From: Amyloporia xantha
Lineage: Eukaryota > Basidiomycota > Agaricomycetes > Polyporales > Adustoporiaceae
Direction of reading: 5' to 3'
DNA: 64,000 nucleotides
NCBI GenBank assembly: GCA_036971615.1
Contig: JAYKKR010000001.1
Coordinates: 3,162,001 to 3,226,000, forward strand
A program made the translations under genes and the position numbers. Positions 1 to 13,600 of the stretch are shown piece after piece (position 1 is the stretch's first letter; each line of letters starts with the position of its first letter). The notes beneath the pieces were generated by a model. That model had not been told where the DNA came from and did not search any database. It saw only the letters and a list, made by a program, of their open reading frames with translations.

Positions 1-1067
<1,067 letters not shown>

Positions 1068-1537
1068 CCCGAAACCTGAGAACAGGTAGATCTTAGCGGT
1101 CTTCCGATGATATTCCCATGGTAAATGATATTGTAAATCAGTACTTTTATTCGGATAGAACGGATATTGTAATATTATTAAGTGCCAATCCATAGTTGTG
1201 GATGTTGAGACTCAAGAGTGATAGAATAATTGCAGCCCGTTGGGTTGAGGAAATGAACAAATTATGATTGGCTGGCGTTATGGTCAGTCATGTGAATGAC
1301 GGCGGTAGATCGGGATCGGGTCGAGCGGACCTTACACGATTTCCAAATATGGACTGCGATCTTGTCGGAAGAACACGGAGCCGGGGTGACAAATTTGAAA
1401 TCACGCGCCGACTCTCCACCGTCACAGCCCATCTCACCACCGTCGCTGTCGCGTGCGGGGCTCATCGCCTTACAACTTGTTTCATACCTTACACCTGCTC
1501 GCCGTATTCAAGAGCTATTTTCTTCGACTTTCTCATC
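1068..1537. other. Intergenic region
   Basis: This stretch holds the 3' flank of the ABC transporter and the presumed promoter and 5'UTR of the PRELI gene. No RNA gene, repeat or clear TATA box was seen. Short overlapping open frames around 1262-1573 lack any recognisable motif and look like chance. Confidence 0.5.
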
Positions 1538-2204
1538 ATGCACTACTTCTCGCAGTTATTTCATTACGAGTGAGTACAGACACCTATGGATATCATGTTA
1601 GAAAACTAATTAGCAATCATCGTCGATAGTCATCCATGGGCGCACGTCGTGATTGGAATGTGGCATAAATATCCCAATCCCCATTGCTCTCATGTCGTTA
1701 CCATTGACGTTGTGGACCGCTCGGTCGACCCACAAACGGGTCTCATTCGCACGGAACGTATATTGGGCTGTAAGCAAAAGGCACCTATTTGGATTGTGAA
1801 GGCAAGTCAATCCGTAATATCTCACTATCTTTAGGACTTCCGCTACTGATATGCGCATTTTGCAGCTGTTTGGAGGCTCAGAAGATGCGTTCGTCCGGGA
1901 GATCTCTTTCGTCGACCCGCGAACACAGGTCGCAACCATTACCTCCGACAATCTGTCCTTGTCCCAGTTTGCCACCTGCCACGAGACCATCCGATATTCG
2001 CCAACGAATGACGGCCGTACAGCATTCATGCAGACTGCGGAGATCCAGACGAGAATGGCACTCTGGCGCGGGGCGGCGGATAGGCTGGAGAACTGGCTGG
2101 TGCAGCGGTTCGAACAAAATGCGCAATTGGGAAAGGTGGGATTCACGGATGTCTTGCGAAGAATGTGGGAGGAGTCCAAGGAGGGGCATATGCATACGTG
2201 CTGA
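1538..2204 (+). CDS. PRELI/MSF1-domain mitochondrial intermembrane-space lipid-transfer protein (Ups family)
   Basis: The predicted protein of about 180 aa is almost entirely a PRELI/MSF1 domain. Such proteins shuttle phosphatidic acid or phosphatidylserine across the mitochondrial intermembrane space, usually with an Mdm35-type partner. Exon 1 encodes MHYFSQLFHY; intron 1570-1629 (GTGAGT donor) leads to DHPWAHVVIGMWHKYPNP, the family hallmark HPW...KYPNP. The second intron, 1802-1865, appears to be GC-AG (GCAAGT donor); splicing it gives a K-LFGG junction followed by FVREISFVDPRTQ, which aligns well with PRELI proteins. A GT donor three bases upstream would also stay in frame but would lose the conserved lysine. 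The C-terminal helix carries W, L and R/M-rich positions. A second PRELI gene lies at 23954-24778. Confidence 0.85.
1802..1865 (+). other. GC-AG intron in the PRELI gene
   Basis: The donor is GCAAGT directly after AAG, and the acceptor is TTGCAG. Splicing joins ...IWIVK to LFGGSEDAF in frame. Between the two exons the frame contains a stop, so some removal is required. GT-donor alternative: start at 1796. Confidence 0.6.
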
Positions 2205-2742
2205 GGTTGGGCGATTTTTTATTATCTGGTGACGATGGGCTATCTGCTCTCCAACTGTTAGGGTGGAGAGCAGCTTGATAGACAAAAAAGGAGGCCTTAG
2301 AGTTGCGTTCCTCTGAAGTCCTATACCATACAGCATTGTACTATCCCCCCTGCATATCATCTCCCCATGGTTGTTACAACAGACTAACGTGCAGCAATAT
2401 GTTGCGTCTCTTGTATCTGTATTGTTTCGTTTACTGCCGGAGGTTTTCGTAGCCTGCCGTTCCTACGTCACAACTGTGACTGTGTGACAGTTCCTCAGTC
2501 ATCATTACCCACGCCCTGCCCCGCCGCGTCTTTCGCGATCTTACCGACTGGACCGCGTCGATGCCAGTGTGAATTCTCCAGATATCTTGTCTCGCCTCCA
2601 GTGGCGTCTCTGTATTCATTGCATAGCTGTATTTATACTTAGTGACGGCGGTTCATAATCAGCGCCGACGCGCTTCTGGTCACTCTGCATCCCAACCCCT
2701 AGAGGCTCACCCCGCAGCCGAAGGCAGAAGGCTCTTGTCGAG
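2205..2742. other. Intergenic region with TFC3 promoter
   Basis: A short 3' flank is followed by the likely promoter of the TFIIIC gene. No RNA gene or repeat was recognised here. A minus-strand open frame at 2431-2619 has no motif support. Confidence 0.45.
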
Positions 2743-5700
2743 ATGGATGAACTCATTCATCATTGCCTCCGTGAATTATCCTTCGACGGAGATCTCGGTA
2801 AGTTTTCGTCCATAGCGCCCGGCGCCAAGTTGCCCTCGGCTAGTCAGTCAGGGGTTCGAACCCCACCGCTACCAGTCTATAAATAATTGTTACTAGAGAT
2901 CTGAATTCTCTCTTCACTATAGGATGTGATGTTTTGCGCTTGCGCGAATTTGTCGAGGGTTTTCATGCCCGTCACAACGCGAATCCCCCTCAAAAGGTTG
3001 ATGATGCCTATTGCGCATATGTCTGGGCAGTCATAGTTCAGCAACCTGGGGTCCGGGTAGGAACCGTCCCTCCCGGTGCACCTACTGAAGTATACATTGC
3101 GTCTCAAACAAGCGCGAAGAGAAAGGCAAAGGCGAAGGGCGAGGAACCAGTCGATGATGCCATTCCTGCCACAGCGCTGGAGATTGTCCCAGATGCAGCG
3201 ATCAGGCCATTGGAAGAGCTCAGACAAGAGTACGGTGACGGCTTGAGAATTGCGGTGGATCCTGAGACCACATTCTTGGCTGTTACTGGGTCACACATAC
3301 GGGTACGCAGTCGTTCGACTGGATCACCTCCGTGGATGTTAATTGTTTTCGATCGTTCTGTAGCCGTCCAAACTGACACCCATGGTGTACACCTCTTTGC
3401 AGTTCATTACCCGTGGCCGAGAACACGGGATTAGCGTTCTAGATCTGGGCAAGAAGTCTGGCTACGACCAGAAGACTTGCTTCTACCTCATCAAGCAATT
3501 AGTCGACCTCGATCTCGTGTATGTATAGAATATATGCGATGGAGCTGACACTCACAAGTGACTTCAATAGAGTCAAGCGAAGAAGACCGGGTGTCAGTAC
3601 GAATATATGCGTTCACAAGTACTTCTTCGACCGCAGCGAAGTCTGGCAAAAGATCGTCCAGGAAGAAGCTCTAGCCAATCAGTCGCAGAAACAAGCGGCG
3701 AAGGATAATGAAGAACCACCGTCTGATGTCGAGGACTCACAGGAGGGTCCATCGGACATGCTGAAGTTTGACCCCATTGACTCCCGGCATTTGTCGAGTC
3801 TGCCATTAGTCCGAGCACGTCTTACGAAGCTTTTGAAGAGTTCTCCACATGGATTGCATCCGGCAACAAATATACTACCGAAAATTGTGAGCTAGCCTGC
3901 CTTCTTTTCGCTGCCGTCTCTTTGTGCAGTTTTATTGATGACCGTCCTGTAGGGTTTCGCGAATCCGAAGAAGAATGACAGGCGCTTTTTCCAGGGTCGT
4001 TTGCGTGAACTCATTGAACAAGGAGTCATTGAGAAGGTACAAGTGTCTCATCCGGACAAGGAACGCTACCCCGACAGGAGAATCATCTGTTTCCGTCTTC
4101 TGACTTTAGAGAACACCGAGTCGTCTGCAATTCCAGGAGAGGTTGCGCCTGCTAATGACTCGGATACTTTAGGTTTGTCACTACTATGCAGCATATATTT
4201 ACTTGACGATGATTTACTGATTGTCTGGTGCTTGGCATCAGTGATGATTGGAGATGACGAGCACTTAAAGATGAATATGACGATCCACAAGCAGATCATC
4301 TCCCTCCTGGATAAATCAGGCACCCAAGGAATGACATTGAATGTATGTGGATGTATCGTGACAGATAAATGTGCAGAACTCATACTGATCTGACCCGTAT
4401 TTTTAGGAGCTGTCTGCCGCACTTTGCAATTTTGACAAACGAACCGTTGAACTGATTTTGTCTCGTTTGGAGAAGAATTCCCCGCCAACTCACCTGGGTG
4501 ACCTCGGTATCGCTCAGTTAGGTGAAACCCAGGGCCGAGAGCGCCGCTACAAGTACTACACCGTGAAGCATTATCGGACTATGGCGGCGAAGGAGGATTT
4601 TGAGGATCCTCGTTATCCGGACTACGACGCTGCTCAAACGGGCGGGTTCCTACACGTTGATGCAAATCTTTTCTACGAGGATGATGCAGCTCTATCCAAG
4701 TATCTCGACGACTTCAAAGAGAAGGAGCATGTTGATTCTCCCAAGCCTAACGTTAAAGCCAAGAAAAGGTCTACGAAAAATCCGACTCTTCCAGATGGAA
4801 CCGTCAAGAAGGGTAGACCAAGAAAGACTGCTACGCTACCAGGAGCAGAGGAGCAAGCACCTAGCGAGGTTACTGCCAAGCAGGGGAAGAAACGGAAGAG
4901 AGATGAAGATGAAGCAGCTGGACAGTCTCACCAAATCACAGAAGTAAGCGAACCCCCGCCTAAACGTAAACGAGGACGACCGCCCAAACAACGCGTCGAG
5001 CAATCCGGCCCACCTGAGAGTTCTCCGTTGGACGATCGAAATGGTGTAATCAATACCCCTGGTGAGGACGTCATGACAGAGAAACCGACTCCCAAGAAAC
5101 GTGGACGACCGCCTAAGACAAAACCAGCTGATGCGCCCGATGGATCAGCGGGGGACTCTGGGGTGAAGCCGACGACTGCTGCTACTCCTAGGAAATGGGG
5201 TCGGCCTCGAAAGAACATTCCTTCGTCGGAGGTCGAACCTGTCGCACAACACGAGCATGAAGAAGAGATGAATCTGGCAGTTCCGCAAACTGCTGACACA
5301 GCACATGCAGACCTCAACGAAGGACGCATAATTACTGTGGAGTTCTCCGATCCGACTTTGTCCAAGCCTGAGTCCCTAGTAGCGCCCCCTCCAGTTGAAA
5401 CCCAGGCGTCCACCAGTCACACCAACAACGACAGCACTCGTATGGAACTCACATCCGCAGGCAGCTCCTTTGAAAGCGCATCCGGGAGATCTATTCCACC
5501 ACCAATTGCTCAAGGGCAACGCGAAATTGTACATGTGCAGCCCATCACAAATCAACCGGCACAATTTCCGAACCCACCAAAAGAGACCGTTTTTGAGCTC
5601 CGCGTCGATGAAAGGGAAAGTGGCATGCAGTCAGTCAGAGGCCATAATGAGCCGATAGATATGGCGCTCTCAGCGCATAGCGCTGTTAGTGTGCCTGGAG

Positions 5701-8700
5701 ATTCTTCCCTGGAAGGTATCGACAGTCCTCTCACTCCTATGGAAGTAGCGTCAGCAGTAGACTCACTTCGTGAAACTCATGAATTTGCGCAACAAATCGA
5801 GGATATTTTCATCGATCCGTCTCTTATAGCCGACGCCTTGGAAAAAATGCTCGACCAGGCCATTGTCACAGTAAGCCACTTAACATGCTTAGCCTCCTTC
5901 ATTATATTGAGATTGTCGTCAAACAGGGACCTTACTCCGAACCGCAGGCAACCCGTAATCAGCCTGCGAATGTTTCAAGCAGTGGAGCCCTTGAGGCTGT
6001 GAACAAGAGGATTCAATCAGAAGGCCCTGCGTCCGAGCCACCGGCCAAGCGTGCTAAACCCGAATTTAATCAGGATGGATCTAGAAATAGCTTTCGCTTC
6101 AAGGCGAAACTATCTCAGTCTCGCAGGGAAAGGGAGATACTTCGAGTCATCACGGATGCCGGAGGTATCATCAACATCAGTTCGAAAGAATTCTACGCGG
6201 CACATGCCGCAGTGGTGGAATCCATTACGAAAGCTGGAGAGATTGCGAGTATCCTCCCCGGTTCTCGCATCGACAAACGCACCGTTGAAAGCACCCTGAG
6301 AGATTTGGAAGCCGGTCGGAAAATCAAGCTCATCACGACATCTGTACCGACCTCCACTGGCGGCTCTCGACAATTGCGGATCGGATACCTCCCAGATATT
6401 CCTGAGGACGGTCTCAACGCGTTCCTGTCCAATTTGACTATCAACCAGTTTCCCCCAGCCTCCCCGATCAAGTCTTTGAACGAGTCTGTAACGCTAAGCC
6501 GACCAAAAAAACCAAAGCAGCGCGTTGATCGCTCCTTACTTTCGGCCGACCGTGATATGGTCGAAAGCAAAGACCATACTGTGCTACAGCAATTGTTTAT
6601 ATCTGGTGACAAGGCAGTCCGCGATGCATTTATATCCGACAAGAATACTTTGGCGCAATCATATGGGTTTATTGCTGGGAAAGCAGCAAGAGCTCGCGAG
6701 CTTCACTTGTGGACTATAAATCTTCTGGAGTCTAGGTCGACTTCTCCGCACATCGTATCGACCGATCAGCGAATTGTCACTTTTTCCTTGTATTTCGATG
6801 AGCTGCCAGTCTCAACCTATTCCGCTTTGGTGTCTACGATAAACCAAAATGACGACCTGGCTCGACTTCTCGCATCTCCTGACAGTCGAGCGGCTCCTGT
6901 CGGCAAGCTTTCTGCAGAGATCCGCGAATCACTCCAAATCGCCCGGTGGAAGTCTCGCCATCGTCTGCTAGAGTTGCTCGAAGTTCTCTGTCGTCTCCAC
7001 CTTGTTGAACCTTTGCAGTCATCAAGTTCGGATCGTCCTACTATCTCCTGCTCTGTCGGCGAGAATCATCCTTCCGCATTTGATCTGATCCCTGTACGAA
7101 ACTGGACGCCTCCTACAGCACCGACATATTGGCGTTTTAACAGGATGGCCCCGCTCTACTTGTGGGCGTTATCCAAGGAGACCCCACCTTTCTGGAAGAA
7201 CGTCTCGGTACTCAATGTTGCCCAGTGCACTGATTACTGGCAAGAACTCGAGAAGGTCAGCGTCAACGCCAGTTTTGCTCGGACTATTTCGCCTCTGGTC
7301 CCTGACGTACCGGCACATAATCCGGAAAAAGATCTCGGCAAGACCCTCCGACGCTCGATTTCCTGGAGCAATTCATATAGTCTATCCTGGTCTCAACGTG
7401 AATATCTAAATCAATTTGTCGATCTGTCGAATGGAACCACACCGTTGCAGGACGAAGACGGCGGTGATAGACGCGTCGAACATATCTCTTGGGTTGTCAG
7501 TGCTCCGAAAGATACAATTCACCAGTTCTTCGAGAAGGCTCGACACAGATATCTCAAGGAACACGATAAGGCGCGCAGTAAAGCAGAGCGCAGGGCGGCA
7601 GAGGTGAAATCCGAGGAAATTCAAACTAATGCTCTCTTAATGAAGAAGGCTGAAGAGTCTCGGTTGCATAGAGAGCGAGACTGGGATGAACTCGTCAGTA
7701 AAATTCATCCAGAACCTTTGAAGGGCTCCGCTGCCGCACGCGTTCGCCGCGTACGCGCTCGATATTTGCATAGTTCCGGAAAACATCTCGAGAAATGGGA
7801 AGCGGAGATTCATGAAGCTATAAGTGAGGCCACTATAGTCACTAAAACGATCCTATCAAGCAGGCCGCAGTTGAAAGCACTCGGCGCCGTTCCCCTACCA
7901 CCTGTGGTTTCCACTTCTACGGAGAAATCCATCGAAGATCTCATTGACCAACAAGGTCCGCGTATTGCTCCCACGAACTAAGGTTAAGAAGTCAAAGAAA
8001 GACAAAGACCCTGAAGGAGGCAAGCCACCTTATCATCAATCTATATATCTAACTGACTAACGGTGTTCATAGATCAGAGTGCGCTCGCTGAAGCTGGTCG
8101 AAGACACAGATTCCAATGGAGTCGTGATTTTGATGAGCTGGCCCGGGATGCTTCAGCCATCATCAAGGCCCGCTGTCGTGGCCATGTAAGAACAGAATAC
8201 GCGGCTTTGGAGCAGGTTTTCCCTTCAGTTCCCAGAAACTCAGTTCGACAACGCGTGGTTCACCTTAGAGAAACTCCAGGGACCGAGGCGTATTTACAAC
8301 GCTTAGAAGATAAGTGGTATGAGTTGTGGACGCAACATCGAGGGACCGCCGCCCTGCCAGACGATGATCCAGAAAGCCCGACCAACTTCGACCTTATAGC
8401 ACATATCAAGTTTCTGCGAAATCACGTCGACAAGAACGCTTTGTACGTGCCTAACTTGATATTATTGAAATGTTGCTTCTGATCCATGTACTCCAGGCGT
8501 GTTGGGTTTCTTGAGGTGGACAAGAACGTCAGGACAATTTTACCCAAGTCTATTGACCAGCTGCAATCCGGATGGGACATAATCGAGAAGCCGATCACAG
8601 CCCCGCCATGGGATTTTGTCTGGAGTGGTGTTGCAGAAGAAGGCCGAGAAAAGCAACTGTCGCAACAAGCTTTCCTCGCTGGACCCGGCGAAGTACCTCA

Positions 8701-10360
8701 TGTCACCGAACACCCGACGGAAAAGTTGTATATTGCCGATTCTGCTCTGAAGGTAATTATCAAGATTGACTTGAGCTAGTACCCAGACTCACCAGTCCGT
8801 TTTGCAGATGACGATGGGAACACCTCACGAGAGTTACGACACTGAAGCTGCATCACATCTACTAGAATCCGTAGGAGAAGAGCTCGTGCAAGCTGCGACT
8901 GTGAACCTTCTAGCTCGTGGCACTCTGTCCCGAGTAGTGCGTGATCCTGAGCGATCGAAGCCTGGTAGAGTTCTGAAGATCTCAGAGAGGTGTTTTGAGA
9001 TTCGTTATTATCACTGAGCTGCGTCACTGATTCCACTTTCTCCCACAGCAACCAGAATGCACTCGGTGGTTCATTGCCTCAGGATCTATTCCAGGACGCT
9101 CAGTCCTTGGAGGAACTTCTTGCTCAAGAAGAGGATGGGACTGCTTGGCGAGAGTGGTCTTTGTTGTCCAGCGAAGGCGATGTTGCTGCACTCCTTGAAC
9201 TCGTCTCAGAGAACAAGGTAATCATACCCATGTTGTCGATCTTCTGCCCAGCACGATTTGACCAATTGGATCAATTTCTTAGATCGACTTCAAGATCGAC
9301 ACATCTCATGCGCAGGCAGCCCGTCTGTCGGTAGATTGGAACAGTAAGAAAGCAGGTAAGTGAGCATGCTCTGGAGCTGTGACCTATATTCAGTAATGTA
9401 TTGTCCATAGACGATGACGACATTGAGACAAGTATCTTAGTACGTTCTGCCGACGTTTCAAATGCCCCCTCCCAGCTGCAGGTCTCAGAGACTCCTGTGG
9501 AAGCATCTGTCTCTCAGGCGAATGCCTTGATGGATGTAGATGTCCCTCTCCAGCACGGACAAACAGACAGTGGAGATTTGGCATTCTGTCAGAAATCATC
9601 CGACGGCCTTATCGATTGTCAAGCGTGTCTTTCTGAAGCGACGTCTACTCTCTTGCAAGGTCTACAACACGACAATGACCTAGTCACCGATACTAAACAG
9701 ATCCTGGATGCGCTGCGAGGCGCTGGTTCCGACGGTTTAACGAAGGAGCAGCTCATGGTAATTCGCATCTTCACTATGCTGTTACTGAGTGCTCATTCAA
9801 TTTGATTCCCCCGCAGGCCATTGTGGATTCTGCACGAGTAAATACAATTTCCATCGCCATCGACGGAATCACCGAGGCATCCACGCCCCTTGCCTACTGG
9901 ACTGGGTATACCAATATTGTCCTCGTTTCGTCCACCTACATCAGGCCGTGGTCGGTCTCCCTTCTTGGCGCGGAGGGTCCAAGGGCGATGGTGTTCCCCC
10001 GCCGCTGGCTGGATGTTGCGGGAAGAAGGATCAATGACGTCTGGGAGGCTGCTTTGCGAGCTGTGATCGGCGTGATTCTCCTCAGGCCATGGGTTGCGCA
10101 GGTATGTGATTATAGTGATAGCATGTGAGGTGATATCTGATGCACGTCGACGTTTGCAGTCAGAGATTCGCTGGCGACTCAGATCAGTGTACGATAGGCT
10201 GGAGATCAACGACATCCTGCGACATTTGCTCGAAGAAGGATATGTCCTGCGGCGAGGAGAACCACCTGGCCGATATCCACGATTTGGCTTACCGGATGAT
10301 GATGAAGAACAAACGATATTTTGGTTCCTTGGAGACGTCAAGCACTGGTATCAACTGTAG
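2743..10360 (+). CDS. TFC3: TFIIIC B-block-binding subunit tau138 (TFC3/sfc3 homologue)
   Basis: This large gene (about 16 introns, roughly 2,200 codons) encodes the subunit of RNA polymerase III factor TFIIIC that recognises the B-box of tRNA genes. Start ATG 2743 encodes MDELIHHCLREL. Introns with good frame continuity include 2798-2922, 3303-3402, 3519-3570, 3887-3952, 4173-4241, 4343-4406, 5871-5926, 8020-8072 (GC-AG), 8443-8496, 8753-8807, 8990-9048, 9218-9282, 9356-9410, 9758-9816 and 10102-10159. The N-terminal winged-helix B-block domain reads ITRGREHGISVLDLGKKSG...LVVKRRRPGVST. A second winged-helix-like region (LRELIEQGVIEKVQV) follows. The middle (about 4780-5220) carries four AT-hook-like cores (KKGRPRK, KRGRPPK twice, KWGRPRK). 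The C-terminus has RRHRFQWSRDFDELARDA and PSVPRNSVRQR, typical of the family, ending in FLGDVKHWYQL. At about 7970-7990 the frame shifts by one base unless an extra weak intron is used. Confidence 0.85.
2811..2874 (+). repeat. Degenerate tRNA-like remnant inside TFC3 intron 1
   Basis: The segment ends in a T-arm-like sequence (GGGGTTCGAACCCC) followed by an acceptor-like CGCTACC-A. Five bases (TAGCG) at its 5' end could pair with CGCTA at the 3' end, and GGCGCCAAGTTG resembles an A-box. At 64 nt it is shorter than a tRNA, has no credible anticodon arm, and the T-stem is imperfect. It is therefore most likely a decayed tRNA or tRNA-derived fragment, not a working tRNA gene. Confidence 0.5.
2853..2863 (+). 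promoter_or_regulatory. B-box (TFIIIC binding site) consensus match within TFC3 intron 1
   Basis: GGTTCGAACCC matches the general B-box consensus GGTTCGANNCC. It lies 110 bp downstream of the start codon of the gene for the B-box-binding subunit itself. The match is directly visible; occupancy by TFIIIC is inference. Confidence 0.6.
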
Positions 10361-10657
10361 CTAGATATTCATGGGAGACTCCGCTTGTGGTCGGTTTCTA
10401 TTGTCGTGGCTGTTTCTCTGAAGGGTCTTTCAATTTTCGATATTCCAACACACCGTGTAGCATATTCCAGACATGCCCGCGAAGACCAGCATTGTAGCCA
10501 GAATTTTATGTCGAGATCTTTCCATGCACTGCGCGAGAATGCACACCGTCCGATGAGTTATCAAAATGAAGAGACCGAGGCGATGAGGCGTTGCGAGCTG
10601 CAACAAGGGCGGCGATGATGGCTCAGCTGCGGAAAGCGACCGCCTCTAGAGTTGACA

Positions 10658-13600
10658 ATGGACGTCGACGAGGCTATACATCGGGAGGCCGTATGTTATG
10701 GGCGCAGTGGCACATGGAGAGCCCACAGTGGCAACGCTGCCATACCCGAATGGCAACTCGCATCTTTCGAGTGTCCTCTCACTTTCTCTCTTTCATCCGC
10801 TTCCCCCTCCCCTTTCCGCTCTTTTTGCTTCCCTGGTCTGGGAGTTCGGCAGGACCGTTAGTGCAATCGTCCAAGCACTTGGGAATTCCGAAGTGATATT
10901 GGCTGGACTTCTGCGGTTGCGTTTCTGCTCTATCGCCGCCTCGTATTCATTGGCCTTGTTCTGCTTGTCCCTACGGTCCTCGGCCTGGTATGTTGTGTGG
11001 AATTTGATGTATAGGTTGTACGCTGAAGATCTGCATTGCATTGTATGGTAGAATCATGCGCATGGACTTTCAGCGTTTCTGGTCCTATGTTCCACTGTCT
11101 GGCAAACTGTCGCTCTTTGTAAGTGTCATTTCTTTCTTTCAATTCGTCCATTTTACCGCAGAGTATCCCGGTATTACGCGGTAATGTTGAATCCTTACAG
11201 TGATCAATTTACTGAACATCTACGCGTCTTGGCAGTGGGAGCGTGTCACTTTGTCGCGGATCACGACCATATACTTCATCTTCTCCATCCTTCATTTCTC
11301 CATCCAGCTTGGCTTGCAAATTCAGGCGTTCATCATCAATGCTCAGGCCGCAAGCTTCCTGAGTGAGCTCGTTACTCGGGGAAATGCCTCCCAATCTGGC
11401 TTCACGGTCTACGATGGTGGTAGCCTGCATATGTGTGACACTGCACCTTCCTCGATGGATACAAGCTCTTGTACTGTACTCTGGGGCATGTCCACGACCA
11501 GTGATAACATGACGGATCTCAGCATGCACGGCACGTTGCACAGCAACACGTCCAGCACGCTCCTGGCTGCCTCGTCGAGCTCAGCTTTATTTTCTTCATC
11601 TGTGCCTTCTAGTGCATTCCTCTCTTCTACTTCTGCTACATCTAGCTCCGCATTCGCCTCCAGCGCAGTTCTGAGCCATACCTCCATTGCCTCGTCTTCG
11701 ATACCCTCCTTGTCCAGTACCCTTTCCTCGGCCTCTACTTCCTCCACTACCGCTCGAGCAACAGTCACTTCGACAGTGGTGCAAAACAACACTACTCATG
11801 CCGCGCTCAGCACTACCAATGACGTGAGGGTGCAGGCTGTGAGCGCGACATCGACGCATACCGTCACTGTGACCCTCAAAGTCACAGCTACTCAAGCTAC
11901 GGATGTCGTTCGTCCATCCGACACTAGTGATGCTGATACCACAGATACCGATGCCGTGCAGGTATGTGATAGCATGAGCATACAACTCACGTAGACTGTA
12001 GCTGAGAGATCTACAGCACAATGTCCGACGAAACTCGCCCACCATACAGCCTGTAGAGACCGATGGGCAAATATCAGTGAAGGTCGACGGCCTGTCTGGC
12101 GAGGGCGATGTCACTCTGGATCCTACTTGTCTTTCTGTGCTGAACTGGCCGATTTCGCAGTAGGTACCGTTAGTCGTGCGTTATGTACCGTCGCTGACCA
12201 AATGCGGGGCTCCAGACTGCAGTTCACCAAGCGTGAAGACATCACGTTCATCATGTTCCAAGTGTGGCTTCTGGGCATGTCACTCGTTGCTCTGCTGAAT
12301 GAGTCTATACCGCATGTGTGAGTCCGTCGTGTCTCATGCCTGATTGAGTTCTTCATCTTGTTCTATATGTAGCATCGCGTCGCTACTGACTCATGTGGGT
12401 GCGACCGCTTGGGGTGGTTTCCAGATCGTACGTAATCTCTCTGAATTTAGGTTTACTATGACCTGACCGTCCACCCTGGCAGTACGACACTGCCCAATTC
12501 CACAACGCCTTCACCAGCCTTACCACCACTGGCGCGTGCCATGTGAACCTGCTGCCGACGTATTGGCAGGCGCGATCCAACGCGGAGATCCCCAGTTTGG
12601 CTTTGAATGGCCTTGCTCTGCTGGGGTCGATAGTCTTGTCATGGCGACTCATCAAGGTGATTTCCCTTCTGTTCAGGCACTTGAACGGTGGAACTGACCG
12701 ACTAATCTCTTAGGCGTTCGGATGGCAAACCTTCAAACGAGTTGGCGCTAGCCGCTCCATCAATCGCATTTACAATGTTGTGCTGGTGCTCTCGATTGCT
12801 ATCCAAGTTTCTCTGTTCTTCATCTCCGTAGCCGCTTCGCTGTGGTTGGATCAGCTCATCAACGGTGTCATCGGTCATATGACTAGTAATGGAACATTAT
12901 TCAAAGCCATTATCATTGTTGTGATAGTGGTGAGTAGGCTCTGTCGCGATTTTTGTCGCTGTCTGATGATTGGCCAACAGGTCCTAGTTCCTTGGTTGAC
13001 AATGGTACAGTATCCTTTGTCAGCATCACTACATCGTGACTGATGTTTGTGCCAAATAGGGCTGGATTGCTGTCCGTCGAGAACAGAGGATTCCTATGTT
13101 GATCTTCCTCATCGTGGCGTTGCTGTATCTTGGCGGCTGGGGATCCATGTTCGCTGCGCCGACATTCCGCTGGACGTTTACGCAATGGCGGTTCTTCAGC
13201 ATCATGGCCTCAGCCTCCGTGTTCCTCGCACTGGTCACCTTTGTTCTGGGCGTCGTCTGCAGGGTCAACTTTGGCAAGGGCCTGCCTCGCTATCGTGAGT
13301 TGGGTTCATCTTCGTGCCGAGCTCTAGACACCTGATATGATATCCTGCTACCCAGTGAACGCACAAGAGCCTCTTCCGGATGACGATTTCCTTCCGACCG
13401 TAGTCGACAGTAAGGGCGGCGAAGACGTAGAGAAGGCGGCCTTCCCATCGCAGGAGCTGCCGATTCCGACGTACAACGTAGTTTCATTTGGGACATACCC
13501 GGCAGACTTCCCCAACCCCGCGCCCTCTGCGCCCAGGCAACTAGGACCGCGCTTCTACAACCCTTCGTTAGAACCCTTCGAGCCCCAGCCCAGCAGCCCG

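Noticed and set aside
2811..2874. Working tRNA gene
   Set aside because: Only 64 nt, no proper anticodon arm, imperfect T-stem and partial acceptor pairing. Kept as a remnant with a B-box only.
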